A stretch of DNA of 58,920 nucleotides from Candidatus Kuenenia stuttgartensis (GTDB lineage: Bacteria > Planctomycetota > Planctomycetia > Planctomycetales > Planctomycetaceae), in NCBI GenBank assembly GCA_945861975.1, contig CAMAXD010000003.1, forward strand, positions 1-58,920, written 5' to 3'. Numbering within the stretch: position 1 is the first letter of the stretch; every line of letters begins with the position of its first letter. Both the position numbers and the translations under genes were made by a program. The notes below the pieces were generated by a model. That model was not told where the DNA came from. It did no database searches and was given only the letters and a program-made list of their open reading frames with translations. Positions 9,224 to 18,801 of this stretch are shown in pieces.

Positions 9224-9823
9224 ATGACCCCTAGCCAATGGAGTCGACGACACATGATTACGGCTGAAGCCGAAGCTGAGCGTTTGTACCCTTCCAGTCC
9301 ACTTCCTGCCTACACCTACTATCCCGGCTCTGGGATGCCTCACCCTGTTCGTGACCCGAAGGGGCATAGTCATGGTAAGAAGCACGCACCGGGACAGGGT
9401 CCTCGGGCGTTGAGTCCTGAAACATGGGCGAATAATCGCAATTATTTGCTGGGCTTGGATTACTTCAATATGGGCTTCTATTGGGAAGCTCATGAGGAGT
9501 GGGAGAAGCTGTGGCGGGTATCTGGTGCTGATACAACGGTTGGTCGGTTCCTTAAAGGACTGATCAAGTTGGCAGCGGCAGGAGTTAAAGTTCGGGAACG
9601 AAGTATCCACGGAGTACGCCGTCATGCGGCCTCAGCTGGAGAGATGTTCGCCGATGTGGCAGCAGAAGCGGATATCGATTCTTTCTGCGGCCTTGAGTTC
9701 ATCCGTTTGCAGTTTGCGGCTGACCGGGCTGCTCAACTGGCTTACAAGAAGCAACATGATCCTGGAACGGCAATCAGAGTATTTCCATTTGTGTTGAAGC
9801 CGGAGTCTCTTCCGGTTGTCTGA
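9224..9823 (+). CDS. DUF309 domain protein
   Basis: This small protein of 199 residues carries the DUF309 signature [22 protein letters not shown] at about residues 72-93, followed by [18 protein letters not shown]309 proteins are small helical proteins of uncertain role. The N-terminal 65 residues are Pro-, Gly- and His-rich ([20 protein letters not shown]) and probably disordered. The start at 9224 has CGGAG about 10 bp upstream; the alternative ATG at 9254 would drop ten residues. A strong terminator follows, so the gene is probably a single transcription unit ahead of purD. Confidence 0.8.
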   Translation: MTPSQWSRRHMITAEAEAERLYPSSPLPAYTYYPGSGMPHPVRDPKGHSHGKKHAPGQGPRALSPETWANNRNYLLGLDYFNMGFYWEAHEEWEKLWRVSGADTTVGRFLKGLIKLAAAGVKVRERSIHGVRRHAASAGEMFADVAAEADIDSFCGLEFIRLQFAADRAAQLAYKKQHDPGTAIRVFPFVLKPESLPVV

Positions 9824-9884
9824 CAGGTTTGGTTGTCGATCCGAAACTCGGGACAGACAAGTGTCTGGTTCGAATTCTTCCGAA

Positions 9885-9914
9885 ACTCGCGGTACTCTGC
9901 CGCGAGTTTTTTTG
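9885..9914 (+). terminator. Rho-independent terminator
   Basis: The arms ACTCGCGG (9885-9892) and CCGCGAGT (9900-9907) enclose a 7-base loop and are followed by a run of T to 9914. It ends the DUF309 transcript and separates it from purD, whose ATG is 30 bp further. Confidence 0.9.
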
Positions 9915-9943
9915 TTTTCTCAGCACGCAGGGCAGTTGATTCG

Positions 9944-11218
9944 ATGAAGATTCTGGTTGTCGGTTCTGGCGGTCGTGAGCATGCTCTGGTTTGGAAACTC
10001 ATCCAGTCGCCGCTCGTCAACAAAGTTTACTGTGCACCAGGAAATGCGGGAACTGCGATTGATGCTGAGAATCTGAACATCGCAGCCGATGATGTGCATC
10101 GACTGGTCAAGTTCGTTCGTGAAAACCAAATCGACCTGACTGTTGTGGGACCGGAAGCTCCACTGGTTGCAGGTTTGACTGATGAACTGCGACGCCATGG
10201 CATGGCGGTCTTCGGTCCATCGGCGGCGGCGGCTCGTTTGGAGGGTAGTAAAGTCTTCGCCAAGAAGTTGTTGAAAAAGGCCAATATTCCGACCGCGGCA
10301 TTCTGTGCGTTCAGTCGAGTTCCGGAGGCCATGCAATATCTGGATGACTGCGAAGAACAGTCTCTGGTGGTGAAGGCAGATGGCCTTGCAGCAGGCAAGG
10401 GCGTTTTCGTTTGCGCGAACCTGGCAGAAGCTCGTACCGCTGTGAGAGCAATTCTGCAGGAGCGAGCTTTCGGCGATGCGGGGTCACAGGTTATCATCGA
10501 AGAATGTCTGGTCGGTCAGGAAGCCAGCATTCTGGCGATTGTCGATGGCGACACGATCGTGCCATTGGATGTTGCTCAGGACCATAAGCGAGCCTACGAT
10601 AATGACAAGGGGCCGAACACCGGAGGAATGGGAGCCTATTGCCCGGCGCCGGTTGTAACTCCGGCAATAATGGACGAGATTGTCCGTCGAATTCTGATCC
10701 CGACTGTCCATACGATGAAAGTTGAAGGCTGCACGTTTTCCGGAGTCCTCTACGCTGGCATCATGTTAACATCGCATGGCCCGAAGGTTCTGGAATTCAA
10801 TGTGCGATTTGGCGATCCTGAAGCACAGCCGGTGTTGATGCGAATGAAGTCCGATCTGGCTCAAGTGCTGCTGATGGCGGCAACAGGGAAACTGTCCGAG
10901 CTGGAAGGAATTGAATGGGATCCTCGACCTGCTGTCTGCGTCGTAATGGCGTCAGAGGGATATCCAGGTGATTATTCCAAGGGGCATCCAATCTCTGGAA
11001 TTTCTGAAGCGAATAAGGTTCCTGGTGCAAAGGTCTTTCACGCCGGGACGACGATCAATAAGTTCGGCGAGGTCGTCAATGCTGGCGGACGAGTGCTCGG
11101 TGTCACAGCCATGGGCGACACAATTGCCGATGCAAAGAGGGCCGCTTATGAAGCCGCCGATAAGATCTCGTGGCAAGGCGGCTGGTGTCGTCGTGATATT
11201 TCCGACAAGGCACAATAG
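9944..11218 (+). CDS. purD: Phosphoribosylamine-glycine ligase PurD
   Basis: PurD (GAR synthetase) joins glycine to phosphoribosylamine using ATP, the second step of purine synthesis. The protein has 424 residues, the normal size. The start ATG 9944 gives MKILVVGSGGREHALVWKL, the classic GARS N-terminus. The ATP-grasp domain shows VVKADGLAAGKGVFV and the family signature FNVRFGDPEAQ. An upstream extension of the open frame runs through the terminator and is not coding. It is not clustered with other pur genes here. Confidence 0.96.
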   Translation: MKILVVGSGGREHALVWKLIQSPLVNKVYCAPGNAGTAIDAENLNIAADDVHRLVKFVRENQIDLTVVGPEAPLVAGLTDELRRHGMAVFGPSAAAARLEGSKVFAKKLLKKANIPTAAFCAFSRVPEAMQYLDDCEEQSLVVKADGLAAGKGVFVCANLAEARTAVRAILQERAFGDAGSQVIIEECLVGQEASILAIVDGDTIVPLDVAQDHKRAYDNDKGPNTGGMGAYCPAPVVTPAIMDEIVRRILIPTVHTMKVEGCTFSGVLYAGIMLTSHGPKVLEFNVRFGDPEAQPVLMRMKSDLAQVLLMAATGKLSELEGIEWDPRPAVCVVMASEGYPGDYSKGHPISGISEANKVPGAKVFHAGTTINKFGEVVNAGGRVLGVTAMGDTIADAKRAAYEAADKISWQGGWCRRDISDKAQ

Positions 11219-11283
11219 AAAACTGCGAACATTTTAACGACTGATTTCGGGGAAGAGTTTTCTGGAATTGATTCTCCCTGCGA

Positions 11284-11997
11284 TCAGGTTGGCCCCAAAC
11301 CATGGAAAAGTCTGCTGCCAATTCGAACGAGCGTTGCACCTTCTTCAATCGCTGGAATAAAGTCGCCACTCATGCCCATCGAAAGTTCAGGGAGCTGGAT
11401 GCCAGCTTTCTTTGAATCTTCTCTGGCCGCAAGTTGATCTCGTAATTGCCGGAGTTTGCGAAACGTGGGCCGAGCATCTTCTGCATTCTCTGATTCGGCG
11501 GCCATGGTCATTAAACCGTTGACGTGAGTCCTGGAACAAATCGCCATGACGGCTGGCCATTCGTTGATGATCTCTTCCGTAGTGAAACCTGATTTGTTTG
11601 TTTCGCCTGAGGCGTTGACCTGAAGCAGAACTTGAGCATCCTTGTTGATGCTTGCGGCTGTTTCTTCGATTCGTTCCAGAAGTTTTAACGAATCAACAGA
11701 GTGAATGAGTGTCGCGTGCTGTAATGCCAGCCGTACTTTGTTCCGCTGAAGCTGCCCGATGAGATGCCATTCAGCGTCCGGCAATATTGTCTGCCGGTCC
11801 GCGAGTTGTTGGGGACGGTTCTCTCCAAACGTTTGATGAAGAGACCTTAGCTCCTGAACCCACGACCACTCGGCATACTTTGTTACCGCCACAAGCCCAA
11901 CAGATGAGTCATTTCTGGCAGCTCGCGCACAGGCCGAGTGAATTTCATCACGGATAGCTTTGATATTCTGAGACAATTGTTCGTGAACAGAAATCAT
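11284..11997 (-). CDS. YggS-family PLP-binding protein
   Basis: This protein belongs to the YggS/PROSC family, cytoplasmic pyridoxal-5'-phosphate binders that balance PLP and amino-acid pools rather than act as enzymes. With the ATG at 11997 it has 237 residues. The PLP lysine is Lys40 in VGLVAVTKYAE. The segments FGENRPQQLADR, WHLIGQLQRNK, LLQVNASGETNKSGF and LSMGMSGDFIPAIEEGATLVRIGS match the family barrel. About 60 codons of open frame upstream are not convincing coding sequence. It converges with purD. Confidence 0.93.
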   Translation of the reverse strand: MISVHEQLSQNIKAIRDEIHSACARAARNDSSVGLVAVTKYAEWSWVQELRSLHQTFGENRPQQLADRQTILPDAEWHLIGQLQRNKVRLALQHATLIHSVDSLKLLERIEETAASINKDAQVLLQVNASGETNKSGFTTEEIINEWPAVMAICSRTHVNGLMTMAAESENAEDARPTFRKLRQLRDQLAAREDSKKAGIQLPELSMGMSGDFIPAIEEGATLVRIGSRLFHGLGPT

Positions 11998-12185
11998 AAT
12001 GATGATCGGAAACACATAAGGAGACTTCCGGCGTTGAGCCATGGATTTTTGCCAGACTCGGATCAGTAACAACTCTTCCGTCAATTGTGTGAGGATTGCA
12101 GAGTATGTCCATGTCTCAACTAACTGTTTCTCACGTTTTCCTGCTGGGCGAATTCGCAGGATTGAGTTACTCTGAGCGTGCATCT

Positions 12186-12347
12186 ATGTCATCAGCCGAG
12201 GCAATATTGGCCCAAAATGATTTGAGAACGTGTTTATCGTCGTCGCTGGCCCGTAGCTGTTGTGGAGCTGAACGTTTCTTAATCCCTGTTGTGGCAGCAA
12301 CAGTTGAGTTGAATCCGGCCCCTGAAGATGAGATTACTCGGCTATGA
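12186..12347 (+). CDS. Possible small ORF coupled to cytochrome gene
   Basis: A 53-residue frame (MSSAEAILAQNDLRT) ends with a TGA that overlaps the ATG of the cytochrome gene as ATGA, the arrangement seen in translational coupling. The sequence has no recognisable domain, contains a CC pair and a short hydrophobic run (FLIPVVAATV), and no strong ribosome-binding site is visible. It may be a leader peptide or a chance frame. Confidence 0.2.
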   Translation: MSSAEAILAQNDLRTCLSSSLARSCCGAERFLIPVVAATVELNPAPEDEITRL

Positions 12348-14155
12348 ATCAGCGTAGTACATCGGGATTTCTGACAGCTTCAATCTTCATGCTTGCGCTG
12401 ACTCCGGTCGCTTTTTGTGCAGAGCTGTTGTCACCGCAGCTACGCTCTTTGCCGCAATATCGGGTCCCAGTAGATCTCGTCTGTCAGAATGATTTTCTGT
12501 TTGTGGCCAATTCACGAACTGGCTCTGTCAGCAAAATAGACATGACATCCAACCAGCTCCTTGCGGAATGGAAGGTCGCAGAATCTCTTAGTGGGATTGC
12601 CGCGTGGCGAAAAGGATTGTTACTCCTGGACGATCATGCCCACCGACTGCTCTGGTCTGTCGAAGAGTCAAAAAATTGGCGACTTGAGCCCATTCTGAGT
12701 GTGGAGTTGCCTCAGCACCCAGTTGATGTTGCTGTCAGCGCGGATGAAACTTCGGTAGCAGTCTCATCGCTATGGTCCAGGACTGTGACCTTGTTTCGGG
12801 GGCAGCGAGATGGACTGCAGAAAGAACGACAACTGAGTTTGTCGTTTGCACCTCGCACCATGCTGTATCTCCCGGACGGCAAACTGATCGTTGCCGATTC
12901 CTTCGCGGGTCGGCTGGCTATTGTTGATACGACAGCAGGTTCCGTTTTGAAGGAGCATGATGTTTATGGGCATAACATTCGCGGGTTGGGACTAAATCAT
13001 AAACACGACAAATTATTGGTCGCCTGCCAGACGCTCGATCCTGCCACGTTCACGACTTACGAGAGAGTTTTCTGGGGAGTCTTAATGCAAAATGGGTTGC
13101 ATTCAATCCCTCTCGATCAATTGCTCTCGATGTCTGGTGATGTTGTTGATACGGCACCGGAGGAAGCGGAGTATTCAGGGACCTCATATCCCTCACAGCA
13201 GCGATACCCACGGGGAACGCCGTCGATGGGTTCGGGTGATCCGGGCGCCATGGTCGTCACAGAGAATGACACCACGTTGATTGTGATCTCCGGCGTAAAT
13301 CAGGTGGCCTTCAGAACCGCCAGTCACATGCCATTTGAACGTCTGCAAACAGGGAAGAGGCCTGAAGCCATTTGTCTGGATAGTGAGCAGAAGAGGGCGT
13401 TTATAGCGAATCGTTTTGACGATTCAGTGACCGTCTTGTCTTTGGAGGGTAAGGCTCCGACGATCGAGACGACAATCTCACTGGGTGAAATTCGAGATCT
13501 CACACTGGCAGAGCAGGGGGAGCACACATTTTATGACGCTTCGGTGTCACTGGACGGTTGGTTCAGTTGTCATTCATGTCACACTGATGGCCATACGAAT
13601 GGGCAAAGAGCGGACACGTTTGGCGATGAAGATCGCGGGGCTCCAAAGAAGGTAGTTTCGTTGCGAGGGGTCTCTGATTCCGGGCCATGGGCTTGGACGG
13701 GAAGCAAGGGTAGTCTGGACGAACAAATCAAGACGTCGCTGATTATTTCAATGCAGACTCAGATCCCGACAGACGAACTACCGATTGAGCGTCTTTCTGC
13801 GTACTTGAAAACTCTTACTCCGGCCCCTTCACATCGCCTTGCCAACAACAAGATGCCGAACGGTGATGTGCTGGCAGAGGCAAGAATAGGGTTTGAAGCG
13901 GCAGGATGCCAGAATTGTCATACAGGGTCCGCGCTGACGAGTCGCGATACATACGATGTCGGGGTCCATGATGAACAGGGAGAGACGCTATTCAATCCAC
14001 CGTCGCTCAGAGGTGTAAGCCAGCGTGCACCCTATTTTCATGACGGTCGGGCGGCGACGCTTGCCGAAGTTCTGAAGACTTCACATCACAATTCAGAAAT
14101 GGCACTATCAGAAAAGCAGATTGAACAGTTGCAGTTGCTTCTGGAAAGTCTGTGA
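12344..14155 (+). CDS. Beta-propeller di-haem cytochrome c protein
   Basis: This is a predicted exported electron-transfer or peroxidase-type protein of 603 residues. A signal peptide covers residues 1-26 (LTASIFMLALTPVAFCA). Residues 40-390 form a YVTN-like beta-propeller (FVANSRTGSVSKID, FIANRFDDSVTVLSLEGK). Two haem c sites follow: CHSCH at about residue 409 and CQNCH at about 521, with APYFHDGRAATL near the end as in MauG/cytochrome c peroxidase-like proteins. The start overlaps a small upstream frame. Planctomycetes carry many multi-domain cytochromes of this sort. The substrate is unknown. Confidence 0.88.
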   Translation: MNQRSTSGFLTASIFMLALTPVAFCAELLSPQLRSLPQYRVPVDLVCQNDFLFVANSRTGSVSKIDMTSNQLLAEWKVAESLSGIAAWRKGLLLLDDHAHRLLWSVEESKNWRLEPILSVELPQHPVDVAVSADETSVAVSSLWSRTVTLFRGQRDGLQKERQLSLSFAPRTMLYLPDGKLIVADSFAGRLAIVDTTAGSVLKEHDVYGHNIRGLGLNHKHDKLLVACQTLDPATFTTYERVFWGVLMQNGLHSIPLDQLLSMSGDVVDTAPEEAEYSGTSYPSQQRYPRGTPSMGSGDPGAMVVTENDTTLIVISGVNQVAFRTASHMPFERLQTGKRPEAICLDSEQKRAFIANRFDDSVTVLSLEGKAPTIETTISLGEIRDLTLAEQGEHTFYDASVSLDGWFSCHSCHTDGHTNGQRADTFGDEDRGAPKKVVSLRGVSDSGPWAWTGSKGSLDEQIKTSLIISMQTQIPTDELPIERLSAYLKTLTPAPSHRLANNKMPNGDVLAEARIGFEAAGCQNCHTGSALTSRDTYDVGVHDEQGETLFNPPSLRGVSQRAPYFHDGRAATLAEVLKTSHHNSEMALSEKQIEQLQLLLESL

Positions 14156-14245
14156 TCCGCTCCCCGCGCTTCTGCGTTCCCGTGCTGGGTATCTGTAGAA
14201 TTCTGAACAAAGTGGCCTTTTGCGTTAGGGCCCCCTGGTGAAATT

Positions 14246-14893
14246 ATGAAACTGGAAATACGACGAAATCTGATCAGCGTTCTTGCGTTTGTTGGCTTTA
14301 TCTGGCTCATCTTTTTGATCAATGTGCCGCTGTCGTTGACCGAATGGAATCTGGTCCAGAATTATGGTCTGAAGCCAAGAACCGTATCCGGGTTGGTTGG
14401 CATCTTTACTATGCCGTTTTTGCATGACGGATTCGAGCATCTGCTGGGAAACACGATTCCTTTGGCCGTGTTGCTCTTCATGCTTTCGGTGACTCGCGAC
14501 AACGCCCGCCGTATCTTAATCAGCATCACCGTTCTTGCAGGACTTTTCACATGGGTGATTGGTTTATCCAGCCCTGTTGTCGGTGCCAGTAGCCTGGTCT
14601 ATGGCCTGACGGCTTATCTGATCACAGCTGGAATCCATGAGAGAAAACTGGTTTCGGCCGGTACTGCTGTGCTTGTGGGAGTGCTTTATGGCGGCACCTT
14701 GTTCTGGGGACTTTTGCCGACGGCCGGGAAACACGTCGCCTGGGATGCGCATCTGCTTGGTGCGGCGGCTGGAGCTGTTTTCGCTCACTACACTCTGCGT
14801 CCCAAGTCATCTAAATCTGTCAGCAGCAGCCCGACCGCAAAGCTGGCGACTTCCACGTCGGAGGCCGTTTCAGAATCTCCTGCAGTTTTTTGA
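14246..14893 (+). CDS. Rhomboid-family intramembrane serine protease
   Basis: Rhomboid proteases cut membrane proteins inside the bilayer. This one has 215 residues and about six hydrophobic segments. The loop-1 region contains FLHDGFEHLLGNTIPL at 58-73. The catalytic pair is Ser115 in VVGASSLVYG and His169 in WDAHLLGAAAGAV. The C-terminal 35 residues are Ser/Thr-rich and polar. It follows the cytochrome gene by 90 bp on the same strand. Regulation is not evident. Confidence 0.92.
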   Translation: MKLEIRRNLISVLAFVGFIWLIFLINVPLSLTEWNLVQNYGLKPRTVSGLVGIFTMPFLHDGFEHLLGNTIPLAVLLFMLSVTRDNARRILISITVLAGLFTWVIGLSSPVVGASSLVYGLTAYLITAGIHERKLVSAGTAVLVGVLYGGTLFWGLLPTAGKHVAWDAHLLGAAAGAVFAHYTLRPKSSKSVSSSPTAKLATSTSEAVSESPAVF

Positions 14894-15013
14894 TTCGGAG
14901 CCAGCTCGCATCCTTCGGAAAAGTTCATGGTCATTAAGCTATCAGAGCTTTAGACTTTCGAACCGATGGCTGTCGGAATCACTGATCAATACTCAGAAAG
15001 ATTGAATTGCTTT

Positions 15014-15994
15014 ATGGCCGCTTCAATTCTGCTCAACACAGGCGCTCAACTGCCGTCGGTGGGCTTTGGCTTCTGGAAAGTCGATCGTCCTCTCGCGGCT
15101 GACGTCGCTCATCAGGCGATTCAGGTTGGCTATCGACACCTCGACTGTGCCTGTGATTACGGGAACGAAATCGAAGTCGGGCAGGGGATCAGGAATGCTC
15201 TGTCAGATGGTCTCTGTAAACGCGAAGACCTATGGGTTACTTCCAAGCTGTGGAACACCTACCACAAGGCAGAGCATGTGCGGCTGGCTTGTGAGAAATC
15301 ACTGAATGATCTCGGGCTGGAACAACTCGATCTCTACCTGATCCACTTTCCGATCGCTCAGAAATACGTGCCGTTTGATCTCCGTTATCCGCCGGGCTGG
15401 TTTGTGGATCCCGCAGCTGAGACACCTCGCATGGAGGAGGATGGGGTTCCGATCAGTGAAACATGGCAGGCGATGGAAGAACTGGTCGACAGCGGGCGAG
15501 TGAAACATATCGGTATCTGCAATTTCGGTACAAGTCTGCTGCGTGACATGTTGGCTTATGCTCGCATTCGTCCGAGTGTTCTTCAGGTCGAGTCGCATCC
15601 GTTTCTTGTTCAGCCGAAACTGCTGCGATACTGCCAGCAGGAACAGATCGCATTCACAGCGTTTTCTCCTCTGGGTGCTGCCAGCTACTATAGTCTTGGC
15701 ATGGCCAGCCAGTCTGAATCTCTGCTCGACAATCCAATTGTTCAGTGCATCGGCATGGAGAAAGGAAAGTCAGCGGCGCAGGTTCTGCTCCGTTGGGGAG
15801 TTCAACGAGGAACGTCGGTGATTCCCAAAACATCGACCCTGGATCGCATGGCCGAGAACCTGAACATCTTTGACTTTGAATTGTCCCCTTCGGATATCGA
15901 CGCCATCAGTGGGCTCGACCGCGGTCGTCGTTTCAATGATCCCGGCGTGTTCTGTGAATCTGCCTTTAATACGTTTTGCCCGATTTATGAATAG
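15014..15994 (+). CDS. Aldo/keto reductase
   Basis: This is an NADPH-dependent reductase of the AKR superfamily, 326 residues from the ATG at 15014 (MAASILLNTG). The catalytic tetrad is present: Asp and Tyr in YRHLDCACDYGNE, Lys in VTSKLWNTYH and His in LYLIHFP. The substrate is probably a sugar aldehyde or similar, as AKR members resembling aldose and xylose reductases share GFGFWKV at the start. Its last bases overlap the start of the PhyH gene by 8 bp, so the two are likely translated from one mRNA. Confidence 0.92.
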   Translation: MAASILLNTGAQLPSVGFGFWKVDRPLAADVAHQAIQVGYRHLDCACDYGNEIEVGQGIRNALSDGLCKREDLWVTSKLWNTYHKAEHVRLACEKSLNDLGLEQLDLYLIHFPIAQKYVPFDLRYPPGWFVDPAAETPRMEEDGVPISETWQAMEELVDSGRVKHIGICNFGTSLLRDMLAYARIRPSVLQVESHPFLVQPKLLRYCQQEQIAFTAFSPLGAASYYSLGMASQSESLLDNPIVQCIGMEKGKSAAQVLLRWGVQRGTSVIPKTSTLDRMAENLNIFDFELSPSDIDAISGLDRGRRFNDPGVFCESAFNTFCPIYE

Positions 15995-16724
15995 TTCGCT
16001 GGCGAGGATGTTTCAGGAACTGGGGTTTGCAGTCATTCCCCAGTGTCTGGATGGCAACACCGTTGCGAGACTTGTTCATCTGACGGAACTGGCCCGCGCG
16101 CAAATCGAGGCTGCTGAGTCTGTTTCCAACAGCGGTGGTGTTTACTCGCTCCGAAATCTTGTTGACGTTATTCCGGAAGTTGCTGAACTGTCCTTGAATT
16201 CGAAAATTGCAGAGTTGGTCGAAGCAGTTCTTGGAACCGGGGCATTCATGGTTCCCTCAACGCTTTTTGACAAAACGGACGGCGCAAACTGGGGAGTTTT
16301 CTGGCACCAGGATTTATCGATCGCCGTCAAAGAGCGTCACGAAGTGGAAGGCTTTCATGCGTGGACTCGAAAAGCTGGAGTTCAGTGTGTCCAGCCTACT
16401 GTTCAGATCATGTCTCGGATCCTTGCTGTTCGGCTGCATCTTGATGATTGCTTTGCTGCCAATGGGGCTTTGAAAGTACTGCGAGGCAGTCATCGTTCGG
16501 ATACTCTGACAACGGATCGTATTGACGAAATCTCATCTCGTGTGAATGAGGTGATTTGCGAGGTGCCAACCGGAGGGGCTGTGCTGATGAGTCCTCTATT
16601 GCTGCATGCATCTTCGCCGATGAACAGCTCGGGGCACCGGCGAGTGATCCATTTGGAATTTTCAGCACAAGAATTGCCTCGCCCCCTGGAGTGGCGGTAT
16701 CAGATTCCGTGCAGGCGAGCATGA
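15987..16724 (+). CDS. Phytanoyl-CoA dioxygenase (PhyH) family protein
   Basis: This is an Fe(II)/2-oxoglutarate-type dioxygenase family member, 245 residues from the ATG at 15987. The metal-binding facial triad can be read: His and Asp in FWHQDLSIAV (HxD) and a distal His in LLLHASSPMNSSGHRR. The Arg after it (HRRVIHLEF) fits 2-oxoglutarate binding. The start overlaps the aldo/keto reductase stop. The downstream gene converges on it with a 75-bp gap. The substrate cannot be predicted. Confidence 0.85.
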   Translation: MNSSLARMFQELGFAVIPQCLDGNTVARLVHLTELARAQIEAAESVSNSGGVYSLRNLVDVIPEVAELSLNSKIAELVEAVLGTGAFMVPSTLFDKTDGANWGVFWHQDLSIAVKERHEVEGFHAWTRKAGVQCVQPTVQIMSRILAVRLHLDDCFAANGALKVLRGSHRSDTLTTDRIDEISSRVNEVICEVPTGGAVLMSPLLLHASSPMNSSGHRRVIHLEFSAQELPRPLEWRYQIPCRRA

Positions 16725-16799
16725 TGCCTTTCGGAGTGTGAGTGTAAAAAGCAATCCACGTCGGATCGAAGTATTCTGTCACCATGATGGCACAGGCCT

Positions 16800-17567
16800 T
16801 CACCAAGCCTTGGCTTGGTTGTAGTTGATGACACTCTGGGCACAGAGGATTCCGAAGAAGATCATCAGGAACTGAGGGTCTGGCTGAAGGCTGGCAAGGA
16901 TTCTCGCGTGTGGGGCAGGCAGAAACGAGTACAGCGTGCTTGGCAACACACGCATGCCCATATTGGTGCAGTATGCACACCACAGAGCAACGCCACCAGC
17001 GGCGCCGATTGAGATCTTCAGGATCAACTCTGATGCCTGACGGCCACGAGCACCATAGTGCGTGACGAGTGCAGCCATGATTTGTCCTCCGTCCAGCGGA
17101 AGAGCGGGGATCAGATTCATTAGATTGACGATAAATCCGCTGTACAACAACATAATGAAGACAAAGTAAAGCGACGGAAAGTCGGCAAAAGTACTCGGGG
17201 ATTGCGTCAGCAAAAGAATTAAGATGCCGTAGGTGATCAGTGAAAAGGAAAGCCCTGCAAGAGGTCCCGCTGCCAGAGACCAGATCTGTCGCCACGTGGA
17301 AAGTCGAGTAGCGGTTGCATAGCCTCCTAGAATGAACAGGACGATTTCGGAAGGCCATCCGTAGTGCCGAAATACCAAAGCGTGGCCAAGTTCATGAATT
17401 AATACAGAGACAAAAACGCAAATGACACCCAGGATAACGTGGTCCAGTCGTTCTGGATCCCACAACATCATGGCTGCCGAAATCCAGAAAACTGGATGAA
17501 TGCGAATTGGGATCCCGAACAATTGAAAGCGAACATCAAAAGCAGTTTCGCCGGCGATACCGAACAT
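16800..17567 (-). CDS. Site-2 protease family (M50) zinc metalloprotease
   Basis: This is an intramembrane metalloprotease of the S2P/RseP-SpoIVFB group, 255 residues with about six membrane segments. The zinc motif HELGH is at residues 58-62, and the third ligand Asp lies in NLIPALPLDGGQ near residue 158. It has no PDZ or CBS domain, so it is a minimal form. Members release membrane-bound regulators or clear signal peptides. A rhomboid protease is encoded 2.5 kb away, but there is no evidence that they work together. Confidence 0.92.
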   Translation of the reverse strand: MFGIAGETAFDVRFQLFGIPIRIHPVFWISAAMMLWDPERLDHVILGVICVFVSVLIHELGHALVFRHYGWPSEIVLFILGGYATATRLSTWRQIWSLAAGPLAGLSFSLITYGILILLLTQSPSTFADFPSLYFVFIMLLYSGFIVNLMNLIPALPLDGGQIMAALVTHYGARGRQASELILKISIGAAGGVALWCAYCTNMGMRVLPSTLYSFLPAPHARILASLQPDPQFLMIFFGILCAQSVINYNQAKAW

Positions 17568-17780
17568 CGTATTTCTCCTGTTCCTGCGTCGTGGATCATT
17601 GATCAGAGCCCCCGCGACTGCGGATCAGTTTGTTGGTGAGAGTGGAGAGAGTCCTGTTTGCAGGATACAGTCTTACATGTTGAAGTCGAATGGTCAGCCA
17701 CTTGTGTCTTCAAAGCGTCTCTTCAACGCCTGAAAATAGTTTGGAAAGAATCGCAATTGGGCAGTTTGTTTCGCATATTT

Positions 17781-18677
17781 ATGGACCTGCCGCTGTTCCG
17801 CAGCGTGCTGCGCCCTATTTCTCGCGTGCTGGTTGGGCTAATTGCGATCCCCATTTTTCGTTTCGTCATGCGTAAGGTTTTTCGTCTTCAGGACCTGGAC
17901 GACGAACTTGAGAAAGACCTGGAAGAGTGGTTTCGCGGGGCACTCCTTTTGCTGGCCGCTACTGCGAACATGGAGCATCTGCTGTTTGGCTGGATGCAGA
18001 AGGTCGACTGGCTCGATCGTGCCGACTGGCTGACAATGGGTTTACGGCTTATGCTGGCCATCAGCGTGATCGAAGCCATGCCCGATCAGGAACTGTTTGC
18101 TGTGTTGCACCCTGGGCCACCGAAGCTGGAAAAGGGAAAGAATCCTGTCGTTCAACTCTGGAAGTTGAAATGGAAATTCCTGAAGGGGTTTGTTTGTCGC
18201 CATCTGAACCGATCATCTCCTGTACTGGCGATGATGTGTGCAATTATTGGCTCGCAAATGCCGGTATTGAATAGTGACCAGAAGGAAATTCTTCGACGCG
18301 ACACCATCGCCTCCTGGGCTTATTGTCAGCAATGTGCCGTCGTTTGTCCCATGCAGTCCATGGTGACACTTGATGCGCTGCAGGGGATGATGCCAGAACT
18401 CAAACGAGAGTCTGACCTTCTGGCTCGACACCGAGAGCGTTGGCTTGTCGGCTGGGTATGCTATCTGATGGCGATAACTCAGTATCTGATTATTGGTCTC
18501 GTCACATCGCGAGATCGCGCTCTGGACGTCCTGAGTGAGTTCGATAGAGCCGTGGCACGCCGCCGCAATGAACTCATTGAAGAGTTTAAACTGGAAGGAA
18601 ATCTTCCGAAGGATTTTGATCCGAATGCCCCCTTACCGAAGCCTCCGGACTCTGCAGCAAAGTCAAAGCAGCCCTGA
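17781..18677 (+). CDS. Membrane protein with CxxCxxxCP motif
   Basis: I do not recognise this family. The ATG at 17781 (MDLPLFRSVLRP) gives 298 residues; a longer frame from 17658 is less plausible. Hydrophobic segments occur at about 12-30, in the region 60-80 (FRGALLLLAATANMEHLLFG) and near residues 230-250 (WLVGWVCYLMAITQYLIIGLV). The sequence WAYCQQCAVVCPMQSM at about residue 188 resembles half of a ferredoxin-type iron-sulfur motif, but the rest is missing. The tail is rich in Lys and Pro. Rounds of Arg/Glu-rich helices suggest a peripheral cytoplasmic part. Confidence 0.7.
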   Translation: MDLPLFRSVLRPISRVLVGLIAIPIFRFVMRKVFRLQDLDDELEKDLEEWFRGALLLLAATANMEHLLFGWMQKVDWLDRADWLTMGLRLMLAISVIEAMPDQELFAVLHPGPPKLEKGKNPVVQLWKLKWKFLKGFVCRHLNRSSPVLAMMCAIIGSQMPVLNSDQKEILRRDTIASWAYCQQCAVVCPMQSMVTLDALQGMMPELKRESDLLARHRERWLVGWVCYLMAITQYLIIGLVTSRDRALDVLSEFDRAVARRRNELIEEFKLEGNLPKDFDPNAPLPKPPDSAAKSKQP

Positions 18678-18801
18678 CGACAAGGCTGTGCAGCTCCTGA
18701 ACATCCCGTATGTGATGTGTAAAGTATTGAGCGTTGCGATAAGCTTCGCATCCCGCCTGAAGTTCCTGCCGTTTTTTGTCCTTCCCAAAGGAGAGCTTTT
18801 G

